Positions 50,026 through 58,123 of a stretch of DNA of 64,000 nucleotides are shown here, in pieces. Source of the DNA: JBBDSV01 sp040904785. Its GTDB lineage: Bacteria; Actinomycetota; Nitriliruptoria; Nitriliruptorales; Nitriliruptoraceae. The stretch is taken from positions 1 to 64,000 of the forward strand of contig JBBDSV010000082.1 of NCBI GenBank assembly GCA_040904785.1, given 5' to 3'. Below the pieces are notes generated by a model. It did not search any database. It worked only from the letters and a program-made list of their open reading frames with translations, and had not been told where the DNA came from. The position numbers and the translations under genes are program-made. Each line of letters starts with the position of its first letter. The stretch's first letter is position 1.

Positions 50026-51297
50026 ATGAGTGACACCGTTTCGCGCGAAGCCGGTCACGCCACGACCACGCGCCATCGCGCGGTCGCGCCGCGCGACGCG
50101 ATGCCCGCAGCCAACGTGCCCGTCGCCAGCCTCGGTGTCGTGATCGCACTCGCGATCGGGACGTTCGCGATGCAGCGGTATGGCGGGGAACGTGCCCTGC
50201 TGTTCGCGGTTGGTCTCGGTCTCGGCGTCACACTCTTCCACGCGCGCTTCGGCTTCACATCCGCATGGCGCCAGCTCGTCAGCGTCGGACAGGGGCGCGG
50301 CCTGCAGGCACACGCGCTCATGCTCGCGGTCGGCGCAGCGCTGTTCGCGCCCATTCTCGCGAGCGGAGCCAGCCTGTTCGGGCACTCGCCCGCAGGTTTC
50401 GTCGCACCCATCACACTCGGGTTGTTCGTCGGTGCAGTTGCCTTCGGAGTCGGCATGCAACTGGGCGGCGCCTGCGCCTCAGGAACGTTGTACGCCACCG
50501 GTGCTGGTCATGTTCCCGTGCTGATCACGCTTGGCGCGTTCATCGCCGGATCGATCGCGGGCATCCGGACGCTGCACTGGTGGCTTCCGGGCGGCGACCT
50601 GGGACTCGTTCTCGCCGAACCGGTTTCACTCGCCTCGACACGATTCGGCTACGCCGGTGGCGTTGCAATCACCGTCGCGGTGCTCGCGGTCGTCGTCGGC
50701 ATCGCCGAGGTCGTCCGGCGACGCCGTCAACCGCCGCCGATCGCCGCCGTGCCTTCGGCCCGCGGGGTCGCACGCGTCGTTCGTGGATCGTGGCCGCTCT
50801 GGGCAGGCGCGCTCGCGCTCGCCGGGCTCAATGCCGCCGTGCTGCTGACGACCGGCCGACCCTGGGGCATCACCGGCGCCTTCCGCCTGTGGGGATCGAA
50901 GGTCGTCGACGCGCTCGGCGGCAATCCCGCTGCGTGGCCCGCATGGCAGGCCAGCGGCGCGCTCGACACCCCCATCCTGCTGGACAACACGAGTGTCACA
51001 AACCTCGGGATCGTGCTCGGCGCGTTCATCGCCGCCGGCCTCGCCGGGAGTTTCACGCTGCACCGTCGCCTGCCGCGAAACGTCATTACCGCGCACACGG
51101 CGGGCGGAATCCTCATGGGATATGGGGCGGCGATCGCGTTCGGGTGCAACATCGGCGCATACTTCTCCGGCATCGTGTCCTTCAGCCTCCACGGATGGAT
51201 TTGGGGCGCATCCGCGCTCGGCGGCACCTGGATCGGACTGCGCGCTCGCCACCTGCTCGGGCTGCACAACCCGAAGCCGACAGACAGCGTCTGCTGA
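50026..51297 (+). CDS. YeeE/YedE (TsuA-like) sulfur-compound transporter
   Basis: The 423-residue membrane protein has about ten helices and both halves of the YeeE/YedE fold. The first half carries FGVGMQLGGACASGTLYATG with the conserved Cys; the second carries GAAIAFGCNIGAYFSGIVSF with the second Cys. HARFGFTSAWRQL and HTAGGILMGYG are also typical. Family members move thiosulfate or related sulfur compounds into the cell, relaying them along these cysteines. A neighbouring rhodanese that handles thiosulfate supports this role. Confidence 0.88.
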   Translation: MSDTVSREAGHATTTRHRAVAPRDAMPAANVPVASLGVVIALAIGTFAMQRYGGERALLFAVGLGLGVTLFHARFGFTSAWRQLVSVGQGRGLQAHALMLAVGAALFAPILASGASLFGHSPAGFVAPITLGLFVGAVAFGVGMQLGGACASGTLYATGAGHVPVLITLGAFIAGSIAGIRTLHWWLPGGDLGLVLAEPVSLASTRFGYAGGVAITVAVLAVVVGIAEVVRRRRQPPPIAAVPSARGVARVVRGSWPLWAGALALAGLNAAVLLTTGRPWGITGAFRLWGSKVVDALGGNPAAWPAWQASGALDTPILLDNTSVTNLGIVLGAFIAAGLAGSFTLHRRLPRNVITAHTAGGILMGYGAAIAFGCNIGAYFSGIVSFSLHGWIWGASALGGTWIGLRARHLLGLHNPKPTDSVC

Positions 51298-51328
51298 CAC
51301 ACCAGCAGCAGCGGGCAGAAATACATCG

Positions 51329-52585
51329 ATGCCGCGACCGGTTGTCCCCCGCATGCGCGCAACATCGATGCTCATCATCGCGACGGCCGCCACCGTGATC
51401 GCCGCGATGGCGCCCTGGCGGCACGATGCACCCGATACCCAACCCCGGGTCACGCCCGCGTTCGATCTGTCGACGGTCGGCTATCCCGACACGACGACTC
51501 GGCGACTGCACCGCGCGCTCGTAGATGCCCGTGGGGTACCGAACTCGGCGCTGCCACCCCGTCATCTTGACGTCGAACGTCATCCGATCAGCCTCGTGCC
51601 GCGCGAACGCATCGTGTCGGGAGGGACGGCCGCCGACGCCATCCCGTCCGTCGATCACCCACGATTCCAGCGCGCCACCGACGTCGACTGGCTCGACGAC
51701 ACCGAAGCAGTCCTCGTCGTCGGCCATCGCGGCCACGCCCGCGCCTACCCGGCACGGATACTCCTGTGGCACGAGATCGTCAACGACTCCGTGGCGGGTG
51801 ATCCCGTCGCCGTGACCTACTGCCCGATCTGCAACACGGCGACCGCGTACCGGCGCACCGTGAACGGCGCGACCACGACGTTCGGCACGTCTGGCGCGCT
51901 CTACGAGGGAGCGCTGGTCATGTACGACCGGCACACCGAGTCACTGTGGACCCATCTCGACGGGCGGGCAGTCGTCGGCGAGCACATCGGCACCGAACTC
52001 GCACCGCTGTCCGTACGAACGGTGCCGTTCGCCACGTTCCGCGCCGAGCATCCCGACGGCGACGTGCTCACCACCGACACCGGATACCGACGGGACTACG
52101 GCCGCAATCCGTATCGACGATTCCACGTCGACGGGGCACCGGCGACGTTCACCTCCTCGGACTCCGACCCGCGCCTCGGCGCGATGACGTGGGTGATCGG
52201 GCTCTCGGACGACGGCGAGCACGTCGCGATACCTGCGGCGATGCTCGAAGAACGCGGCCTGGTCGAGGTCGCCGTCGGTGGTCGCGACGCGGTCGTGTGG
52301 CACCGACCCGGCATGGCGCTGCCGGTCGGCGGACGCACGGTCACCGACGGGGCCGATGTCGGCGCAACCCCCGCGTTCTTCGTCGACCGACTGCCCGAGG
52401 AGGCACGACTCGTACGGACCGAAGACGGACTCACCGACCTCGTCACCGGATCTGTGTGGAACGACGCCGGTCGCCCGATCAGCGGTCCGTTGGCGCGACA
52501 CTCACTCGAGCCGCTCGCCACGGTGCGAACACGATGGTTCGCCTGGTCGGGGCACTTTCCCGACACCCGTGTCGTCGTCGACTGA
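51329..52585 (+). CDS. DUF3179 family secreted protein (first copy)
   Basis: The 418-residue DUF3179 protein has an N-terminal hydrophobic segment (ATSMLIIATAATVIAAM), then RERIVSGGTAADAIPSVDHP, RAYPARILLWHEIVNDSVAG, PVAVTYCPICNTATAYRR, TFGTSGALYEGALVMYDRHT, ESLWTHLDGRAVVGEHIGTE and RDYGRNPYRRF. The CPxCN site could bind metal or form a disulfide. The function of DUF3179 is unknown. It starts 31 bases after the YeeE/YedE stop, so cotranscription is likely. Start codons at 51329 or 51356 are both possible. Confidence 0.88.
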   Translation: MPRPVVPRMRATSMLIIATAATVIAAMAPWRHDAPDTQPRVTPAFDLSTVGYPDTTTRRLHRALVDARGVPNSALPPRHLDVERHPISLVPRERIVSGGTAADAIPSVDHPRFQRATDVDWLDDTEAVLVVGHRGHARAYPARILLWHEIVNDSVAGDPVAVTYCPICNTATAYRRTVNGATTTFGTSGALYEGALVMYDRHTESLWTHLDGRAVVGEHIGTELAPLSVRTVPFATFRAEHPDGDVLTTDTGYRRDYGRNPYRRFHVDGAPATFTSSDSDPRLGAMTWVIGLSDDGEHVAIPAAMLEERGLVEVAVGGRDAVVWHRPGMALPVGGRTVTDGADVGATPAFFVDRLPEEARLVRTEDGLTDLVTGSVWNDAGRPISGPLARHSLEPLATVRTRWFAWSGHFPDTRVVVD

Positions 52586-52605
52586 CGGCACGGTCGAACC
52601 ACCGT

Positions 52606-52887
52606 TCAGTCGTCGATAGCCGGCGGTGCGACACCGTCAAGCAAGCCCTCGAGCTGCGAACGGACATCGGGTGCCAGATCCGGTCGCTGCGCACGGATGG
52701 CCTCGATGACACGGCGGAGCTTGTCGGCCTCGATCGGGCACCGGTCACAGTGGCGGAGGTGCTCGGCGACGACTTCGGCATCGTCCGCACCAAGTTCGCC
52801 GTCGAGGTACGCCTGGATCACCGCGCCGACCTGCTCGCACGAGGGCCGCGCGGGCAGCGGTGTCGGGTCACGCGACAACCACCTCAC
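52606..52887 (-). CDS. Zinc-finger (zf-HC2) anti-sigma factor
   Basis: The 93-residue product has a zf-HC2/ZAS motif: SCEQVGAVIQAYLDGELGAD then VAEHLRHCDRCPIEADKLRR (HxxxCxxC). No membrane segment follows, so it is a cytoplasmic anti-sigma of the redox-sensing type, which could release its sigma factor when the zinc cysteines oxidise. It overlaps the sigma factor gene by four bases, supporting partnership. Confidence 0.87.
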   Translation of the reverse strand: MRWLSRDPTPLPARPSCEQVGAVIQAYLDGELGADDAEVVAEHLRHCDRCPIEADKLRRVIEAIRAQRPDLAPDVRSQLEGLLDGVAPPAIDD

Positions 52888-53423
52888 CTGTCCACCTCCA
52901 GGAACCCAACCGCTTCAAGATGCCTGCGTACGGACTTGCGCGCGCGGTGTAGGCGACTCATCACCGTACCAACCGGCACATCGAGCACGTCGGCAGCCTC
53001 CTGATACGTCAGACCATCAAGATCGACCAACGCGACGACCGCACGATGCTTTGGTGAGAGCTCGGCCAGCGCACTGCGCACCTGCGGCGTGAGGTGGTCG
53101 CGCAACGCCTGCGATTCGGTCGCGTCTGCGCGTCCGTCGGCGCCGGTGGCGGGAAGCTTGTTCGCGACCTCATCGTCGAGCAGGTCGGGCCGACGCTTGC
53201 GCACCTGATTGATCCGTGTGTTGCGCAGGATGGTCAGCAGCCATGCCCGGGGATATCGGCCGTCGAACCGATCGAATGACCGGTAGGCACGAACGAGGGT
53301 GTCCTGCACGAGGTCTTCGGCGTCCTGTGACGTGTGGGTCAGCCGCCGCGCCACTCGGTACAGCACGTCGAGCTCCGTGAGCACCTGCTCACGGAACCGC
53401 GCGTCAGTCGCCGAGGTCTCCAT
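52884..53423 (-). CDS. ECF-type sigma factor
   Basis: The 179-residue product has sigma region 2 (LYRVARRLTHTSQDAEDLVQ then DTLVRAYRSFDRFDGRYPRA and WLLTILRNTRINQVRKRRPD). Region 4 reads LAELSPKHRAVVALVDLDGL, TYQEAADVLDVPVGTVMSRL and HRARKSVRRHL. It belongs to the SigR/SigE-like ECF sigma factors regulated by zinc anti-sigma factors. Its genomic setting, between two DUF3179 genes and near a reductase, suggests an oxidative or thiol-stress regulon. Confidence 0.92.
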   Translation of the reverse strand: METSATDARFREQVLTELDVLYRVARRLTHTSQDAEDLVQDTLVRAYRSFDRFDGRYPRAWLLTILRNTRINQVRKRRPDLLDDEVANKLPATGADGRADATESQALRDHLTPQVRSALAELSPKHRAVVALVDLDGLTYQEAADVLDVPVGTVMSRLHRARKSVRRHLEAVGFLEVDR

Positions 53424-53561
53424 GTGTGCCGAACTGTACCGACCACGCCGCTCAGAACCGTCGGTGCGTCAACAGTGTGATGGAATCCGCTGCGCAACGT
53501 CGCGGTTGCCCATGGGTGCCGAGGCGCGCACCGTTCGGCGAGAGACGACCCAAGGATTGAC

Positions 53562-53843
53562 GTGCGTGCAATGATCGTCCGCTGGCGCCGATGCCGTCAG
53601 ATCCGTCGGGAGTTGCAGACATTTCTCGATGGCGAGACAGACATGCCGCAAACCCGGCAGATCGCCGCACATCTCGCGATCTGCGTGCGATGCGGGCTCG
53701 AGGCCGCCTCACTGCGCCAGGTGATCGCCGACCTCCGTCGTTCGCATCACACGCCGTCCACAGCAGCAACCCACCGGCTCACCGCTGCACTCGATGCGCT
53801 CGCCGCGCACGACGCAACCGATCCCACACGAGGACGCTCATGA
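53562..53843 (+). CDS. Second zf-HC2-like zinc-finger protein
   Basis: The 93-residue product carries LQTFLDGETDMPQTRQIAAH and HLAICVRCGLEAASLRQVIA, an HxxxCxxC zinc motif resembling anti-sigma ZAS domains. It has no linked sigma gene on its own strand. It is transcribed away from the ECF sigma gene and overlaps the flavodoxin-type reductase by four bases. It might bind the same sigma factor or act as a redox-sensitive partner of the reductase. Confidence 0.7.
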   Translation: MRAMIVRWRRCRQIRRELQTFLDGETDMPQTRQIAAHLAICVRCGLEAASLRQVIADLRRSHHTPSTAATHRLTAALDALAAHDATDPTRGRS

Positions 53844-54586
53844 CGAACCCGCCGGACACCGACGTCACCGCGACGACACCGCCAGCACGCTACGACGATC
53901 TCACCGCCCTCTACATCAACTGCACGCTCAAACCATCGCCCCAGGCCTCGCACACCCAGGCGCTCGCCGAGCGATCGATCGCGATCATGACGGCCAACGG
54001 CGTCACCGTCGATCAGATCCGCGCGGTCGATCACGTGCTTGCCCCCGGCGTGTATCCAGACATGACCGAGCACGGCGCCGACCGCGATGACTGGCCCGCG
54101 TTGTTCACCCGTGTCGTGGCCGCCGACATTCTCGTGCTGATGACACCGATCTGGCTCGGCGACAAGTCATCGGTGGCTACACGCGTCGTCGAGCGGTTGT
54201 ACGGGAATTCGGGTGAATTGAATCCGCAAGGTCAGTACGCCTACTACGGCCGCACCGGCGGCGTCATCGTCACGGGCAACGAGGACGGCGCCAAGCATTG
54301 CGCCATGAACTTGCTCTACAGCCTGCAGCACTTGGGGTACGTCATCCCGCCACAGGCCGACGCCGCCTGGCTCGGCGAAGCCGGTCCGGGACCGTCGTAC
54401 GCCGATGAGGGGTCCGGCGGTCCCGAGAATGACTTCACCAACCGGAACACGACGTTCATGACGTGGAACCTGCTTCACACCGCGCGATGGCTAACGGACA
54501 GCGGCGGATTCCCGGTGCATGGCAATCAGCGCTCGCTGTGGGACGCCGGCGTTCGATTCGACGCGCCGAATCCTGAATACCGCTGA
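53840..54586 (+). CDS. NAD(P)H-dependent FMN reductase/flavodoxin-fold protein
   Basis: The 248-residue flavodoxin-like protein includes LTALYINCTLKPSPQASHTQ (phosphate loop region), IRAVDHVLAPGVYPDMTEHG, ADILVLMTPIWLGDKSSVAT then RVVERLYGNSGE, and TGGVIVTGNEDGAKHCAMNL then LYSLQHLGYVIPPQ. This matches NADPH-dependent FMN reductases related to multimeric flavodoxin WrbA. It probably supplies reduced flavin or protects from quinones. It shares a transcript with the zinc-finger gene before it. Confidence 0.85.
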   Translation: MTNPPDTDVTATTPPARYDDLTALYINCTLKPSPQASHTQALAERSIAIMTANGVTVDQIRAVDHVLAPGVYPDMTEHGADRDDWPALFTRVVAADILVLMTPIWLGDKSSVATRVVERLYGNSGELNPQGQYAYYGRTGGVIVTGNEDGAKHCAMNLLYSLQHLGYVIPPQADAAWLGEAGPGPSYADEGSGGPENDFTNRNTTFMTWNLLHTARWLTDSGGFPVHGNQRSLWDAGVRFDAPNPEYR

Positions 54587-54655
54587 GACAGCAGATGGTG
54601 GAAGTGAAGCCGCTCGCTAGCGGTTGACCTTGGTGCGAGGCAACCAGGAGATGCC

Positions 54656-55909
54656 GTGCATAACCGGACCGTTCTGCTGACCTTGCTCGTCGCCGTCGTC
54701 GCCGCGGCGTGCGGCCCCGACACGAGCACATCAGATCGTGACGACGTCGCCGACGCCACACGCGACTCGTCCGACGCGACAGCGACCGCGCCCGAGGCGC
54801 AACCCGCTCCGGGCACTAGCGCGCGGCCACCGATTCGGGCGACATCTACGGGCTGTACGCCGGGCGAGTTCCCGTTCGACCAGCCTGATTGCCTACCCGC
54901 ACACTCGATTCCCCTCGAGGCGATCATCTCCGGTGGGCCACCGCCCGACGGCATCCCTCCAATCGATGACCCCGCCTTCGAATCGATCGAGCAAGCCGCA
55001 ACGTGGCTCGAACCGCAGAGCCCGGTGATGGTCGTCGACGTCGACGGCGAAGTTCGCGCGTATCCGCTGGCAATCCTCACGTGGCACGAGATCGTCAACG
55101 ATGAGGTCGGTGGCCGCCCACTCGTCGTCACCTACTGCCCGCTGTGCAACTCCGCACTCGCGTTCGACCGCCGGATCACCGGCGACGACGATGACGTCAC
55201 CGTGCTCGACTTCGGCACCTCGGGTCGGCTCTACCAGTCGAACCTTGTGATGTACGACCGGCAGACGCGCAACCTGTGGACACAATTCGACGGAGAGGCG
55301 GTCGTCGGCGAGCCGTACCTCGGCACGCGACTCGAACGGGTACCCGCGTGGATGTTCGGGTTCGAACAGTTCGCCGAACTGCACCCCGACGCCGTCGTGC
55401 TGTCACGCGACACCGGTCACAACCGCGACTATGGCCGCAATCCGTACACCGGATACGACACCACCGATCGTGATCCGTTCGCCTATCAAGGGCCGGTCGA
55501 CGACCGATTCCCGCCGATGACCCGCGTCGTCGGGGTCTCGATCGACGGTCACTCCGTGGCTGTGCTGACCGGCCGACTCGTAGACGAACGCGTCACCACC
55601 ATCAAGGTCGGCGACCGCGAACTCGTAGTGCTCTGGGAACCGGGACAGGCGAGCGCGCTCGACCGTCAGGCGATCGACGAGGGCCGCGACGTGGGACAGA
55701 CCGCGGTGCATGACGCCACCGGCGAAGAACTTGAGATCATCGTCGACGGCACGCACTTCGTCGATGCGACATCGGGGTCAGCCCTGGACCTCCGGGGACG
55801 ATTCACCGGCGGGCAGCGCGACGGCCAGCAGCTTGAACCGGTTCCCCACGATGACACGTTCTGGTTCGTCTGGGTCGCCTTCCGGCCCGACACCATCGTC
55901 GCCTCGTGA
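54656..55909 (+). CDS. DUF3179 lipoprotein (second copy)
   Basis: The 417-residue product has a signal peptide with lipid-attachment Cys (LLTLLVAVVAAACGPDT), a disordered linker, then the DUF3179 domain: HSIPLEAIISGGPPPDGIPP, VRAYPLAILTWHEIVNDEVG, LVVTYCPLCNSALAFDRR, DFGTSGRLYQSNLVMYDRQT, RNLWTQFDGEAVVGEPYLGT, RDYGRNPYTGY. It shares all domain motifs with the copy at 51.3 kb but the two are clearly diverged, so the duplication is old or they were acquired separately. The GTG start follows CAGGAGATGCC. Confidence 0.9.
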   Translation: MHNRTVLLTLLVAVVAAACGPDTSTSDRDDVADATRDSSDATATAPEAQPAPGTSARPPIRATSTGCTPGEFPFDQPDCLPAHSIPLEAIISGGPPPDGIPPIDDPAFESIEQAATWLEPQSPVMVVDVDGEVRAYPLAILTWHEIVNDEVGGRPLVVTYCPLCNSALAFDRRITGDDDDVTVLDFGTSGRLYQSNLVMYDRQTRNLWTQFDGEAVVGEPYLGTRLERVPAWMFGFEQFAELHPDAVVLSRDTGHNRDYGRNPYTGYDTTDRDPFAYQGPVDDRFPPMTRVVGVSIDGHSVAVLTGRLVDERVTTIKVGDRELVVLWEPGQASALDRQAIDEGRDVGQTAVHDATGEELEIIVDGTHFVDATSGSALDLRGRFTGGQRDGQQLEPVPHDDTFWFVWVAFRPDTIVAS

Positions 55910-55947
55910 AACGAACCACACCGCGTCGGCGCGGAGCTGTTCCGCGG

Positions 55948-56607
55948 CTACCGCAACTGGAACGGCGGGTAGCGGTCTGTCACGAGCAACGTTGCATAGC
56001 CCTGCACCCGCAGCGACCAGCGACCGACGCCGACGACGTAGTCGAACAGCGCCCGCGGATACTTCCCGGTGAACAGGATTGCGAACCACGCCACGATGAC
56101 GGCGAGCGCGGCACCGATCCACAGGAAGGACAGCACGATGACGTGCGGGATCACCAGGATCCACTTAACCAGCGGCAGCCACCGATTTAGGTCGCGCTCG
56201 ACATCCGGATAGTCGATCTGCAGATGCACCGACTGCTCCTCGACGGTCGACGGGTAGCGGTCGGTCAACAGCGCCAGGTAGGCGGCGACACGGGTGGCGA
56301 AGCGATAGAGCTCACGTGCGAAATCGAACCACCAGCGCGGATAGCGCTGACGGAACACGATCATCAGCGCGGTCGCCACGGCGATGCTGGCGAGGATCCC
56401 GCCACCACTTTCTCGGAGCCGTTCGACGGACTCGCCGACCTCGATGACGGTCGTCGACGATGTCGACGTCAACAGCGAGAGAATCACCAGGATGGGGATC
56501 GCCCACAACAGCCGGAAGAACGTCGTGACCCGGTCGAGTACGCCCGGATAGTCAATGTTCAGTCGGACGGCATACTCGTCTGTCGTCGCCGCGGTCGGGG
56601 TGTCCAT
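55948..56607 (-). CDS. DUF4389 family membrane protein
   Basis: The 219-residue product with two DUF4389 modules reads VRLNIDYPGVLDRVTTFFRL, LWAIPILVILSLLTS, YPRWWFDFARELYRFATRVA, AYLALLTDRYPS, then VHLQIDYPDVERDLNRWLPL, VKWILVIPHVIVLSFLWIGA and LFDYVVGVGRWSLRVQGYAT. The RYPRWWFDF and TDRYPPF motifs are typical. It is predicted to have four or five helices; the function is unknown. Confidence 0.9.
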   Translation of the reverse strand: MDTPTAATTDEYAVRLNIDYPGVLDRVTTFFRLLWAIPILVILSLLTSTSSTTVIEVGESVERLRESGGGILASIAVATALMIVFRQRYPRWWFDFARELYRFATRVAAYLALLTDRYPSTVEEQSVHLQIDYPDVERDLNRWLPLVKWILVIPHVIVLSFLWIGAALAVIVAWFAILFTGKYPRALFDYVVGVGRWSLRVQGYATLLVTDRYPPFQLR

Positions 56608-56856
56608 GGGTCGTCCTTTGTGTGCGTGGCGTCAGTTTCGCACGCCGGGTTGATCGATGTCGACGCATTCATCACGCCTGCATCGGCCGTGCTGTTGACC
56701 GGTGAACGCGCTGCGATGCGCTGCCGCGGTCGATGAACCGACGCAGAACGTCGGCCGCAGCCACAGCCCGCAATCGCCCGCGCGCTCGGCCACTACGACC
56801 TTGGCGAATGCGGCCCGTCGGGCGCGATCTAGCACCGCCACTGGGACACCTCACGC

Positions 56857-56882
56857 ATCGGCTCCCAGCATCGGCTCCCAGC
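56857..56882. repeat. 13-base tandem duplication
   Basis: ATCGGCTCCCAGC is present twice in a row immediately before the start of the substrate-binding-protein remnant. Thirteen bases is not a multiple of three, so it would shift any frame through it. It fits a slippage event in decaying DNA. Confidence 0.7.
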
Positions 56883-56884
56883 CG

Positions 56885-57100
56885 TTGCCCTTCCCGTCCT
56901 ACACCGAGGAACTCGTGCGTCGGATGCAGGCGACCGTCGTCGACGGAGACCGGCGGTTCCTCGATGCGCTCGACCCGGCGACGGTTCATGGCGATCTCGT
57001 CGACGACCGCGCCGTCCGCCAGGCGCTGGACGCCGTCGGTGGACCCGGCGCATTCGGGCTGCCCGCTGACCTCACACGACGCGAGACGATCGATGTGTGA
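56885..57100 (+). pseudogene. C-terminal remnant of an ABC substrate-binding protein (NMT1/SsuA-like)
   Basis: Only the last ~71 residues remain: LPFPSYTEELVRRMQATVVD, GDRRFLDALDPATVHGDLVD, DRAVRQALDAVGGPGAFGLP, ADLTRRETIDV. This resembles the tail of nitrate/sulfonate/taurine-type binding proteins, normally about 330 residues. No earlier part of such a protein is visible upstream. It overlaps the following permease remnant by eight bases, as in an operon. Confidence 0.65.
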
Positions 57101-57590
57101 CAGCGCCACTTCCGCGCGCGCGGGCACGTTGCTCCGCGAGACCACCGGGCTCGTCGCTGCGCGGGCCATCTGGTGGCTCGCGACCGAGGTGGTGACCCCC
57201 GACGGGGCCATGCTGGCACGATTCCGCCCCGGTGCGGCGCTACTGGCACTCGCCGACCTGTTTACCAACGGCCGCGGGACCACCCACGCGTCGTGCTCAC
57301 GCTGCAGCGGCTGCTGACGGGGCTCGGCCTGACCGCGCTCGTGGGCCGTTCCGCTCGGCGTGGCCGTCGGCCGCAGCGCTTGGCTGGCCGGACTCACCGG
57401 GCCGCTGTTCCAGTTCCTGCGGATGATCTGCCCGCTGGCCTGGACTCCCGTCGCGATCGTGCTCGTCATCGGCGTGCTCGGCCATCTGCTCGACGCGGCT
57501 GCTCAACGACTCGCCCGTGCAAGCCGCAGGCGGGCGCGCCCGGCGGCGGCTTGCGGTCCGGATGCGGAGCTCGCCGACGTCAGAATGTGA
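57093..57590 (+). pseudogene. ABC transporter permease remnant (SsuC/TauC-like)
   Basis: Three frames are needed to read it: LLRETTGLVAARAIWWLATE and VVTPDGAMLARFRPGAALLA, then VVLTLQRLLTGLGLTALV, then VPLGVAVGRSAWLAGLTGPL, FQFLRMICPLAWTPVAIV, directly joined to LVIGVLGHLLDAAAQRL. Two frameshifts (near 57290 and 57345) and an in-frame loss of about 110 residues, including the EAA loop, are needed to explain this. No ATPase gene is near. It is a dead transporter operon of the nitrate/sulfonate/taurine class. Confidence 0.75.
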
Positions 57591-57930
57591 CGGTGCGGTC
57601 CGCCTCGAGCGTCCAATCCGCCAACTGCGCCATGCTGCCGCGCACCGCGCCGTCGACGAGTTGTTCGGCGCTGATCGCCCGCGCATCCATGCACGTGCCA
57701 CAGCACGCGACATCGGCGCCCTTGCGTGCGATCGCACGAACCATCCGGTCGAGGTGGTAGTAGCCGTCCGGTAGCTGCTGGCCGTCAATCGCGGCACCGA
57801 CTGCATCACCCATGAGAAACACCCGGACATCCACGTCGTCGCGACTGGTCAATTCACGCGCCAGCCGCAGTGCGTTGAACGGCAACTCTGAACCGTAAGC
57901 CGGCCCGTTGACGATGATCAATACCCGCAT
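57580..57930 (-). CDS. DsrE family protein
   Basis: The 116-residue DsrE/DsrF-like protein includes MRVLIIVNGPAYGSELPFNA, LRLARELTSRDDVDVRVFLM, GDAVGAAIDGQQLPDGYYHL and DVACCGTCMDARAISAEQLV, where the cysteine-rich loop holds the likely sulfur-accepting Cys. It is a second, differently built DsrE-type protein besides the DsrE2-like one at 13.5 kb. It may act in persulfide transfer. Its stop overlaps the end of the permease remnant on the other strand. Confidence 0.87.
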   Translation of the reverse strand: MRVLIIVNGPAYGSELPFNALRLARELTSRDDVDVRVFLMGDAVGAAIDGQQLPDGYYHLDRMVRAIARKGADVACCGTCMDARAISAEQLVDGAVRGSMAQLADWTLEADRTVTF

Positions 57931-58123
57931 CTCTGTCGCCCTTGGTGTCGATATCTGCAGCGACCACTGCTTGCCCGATGCAGCGCATCGACCGGTCCCC
58001 GTGTTCCGGCCCCAGCCGTGCTGCCAATGCACCACGGTCGCACGTCAGCGCCAGTGACACTGCGGTATTTCGCCCTCAGTCGTGCGGGCCGCATGACCCG
58101 CTCGTGCAACTCCGCTGACGCGA

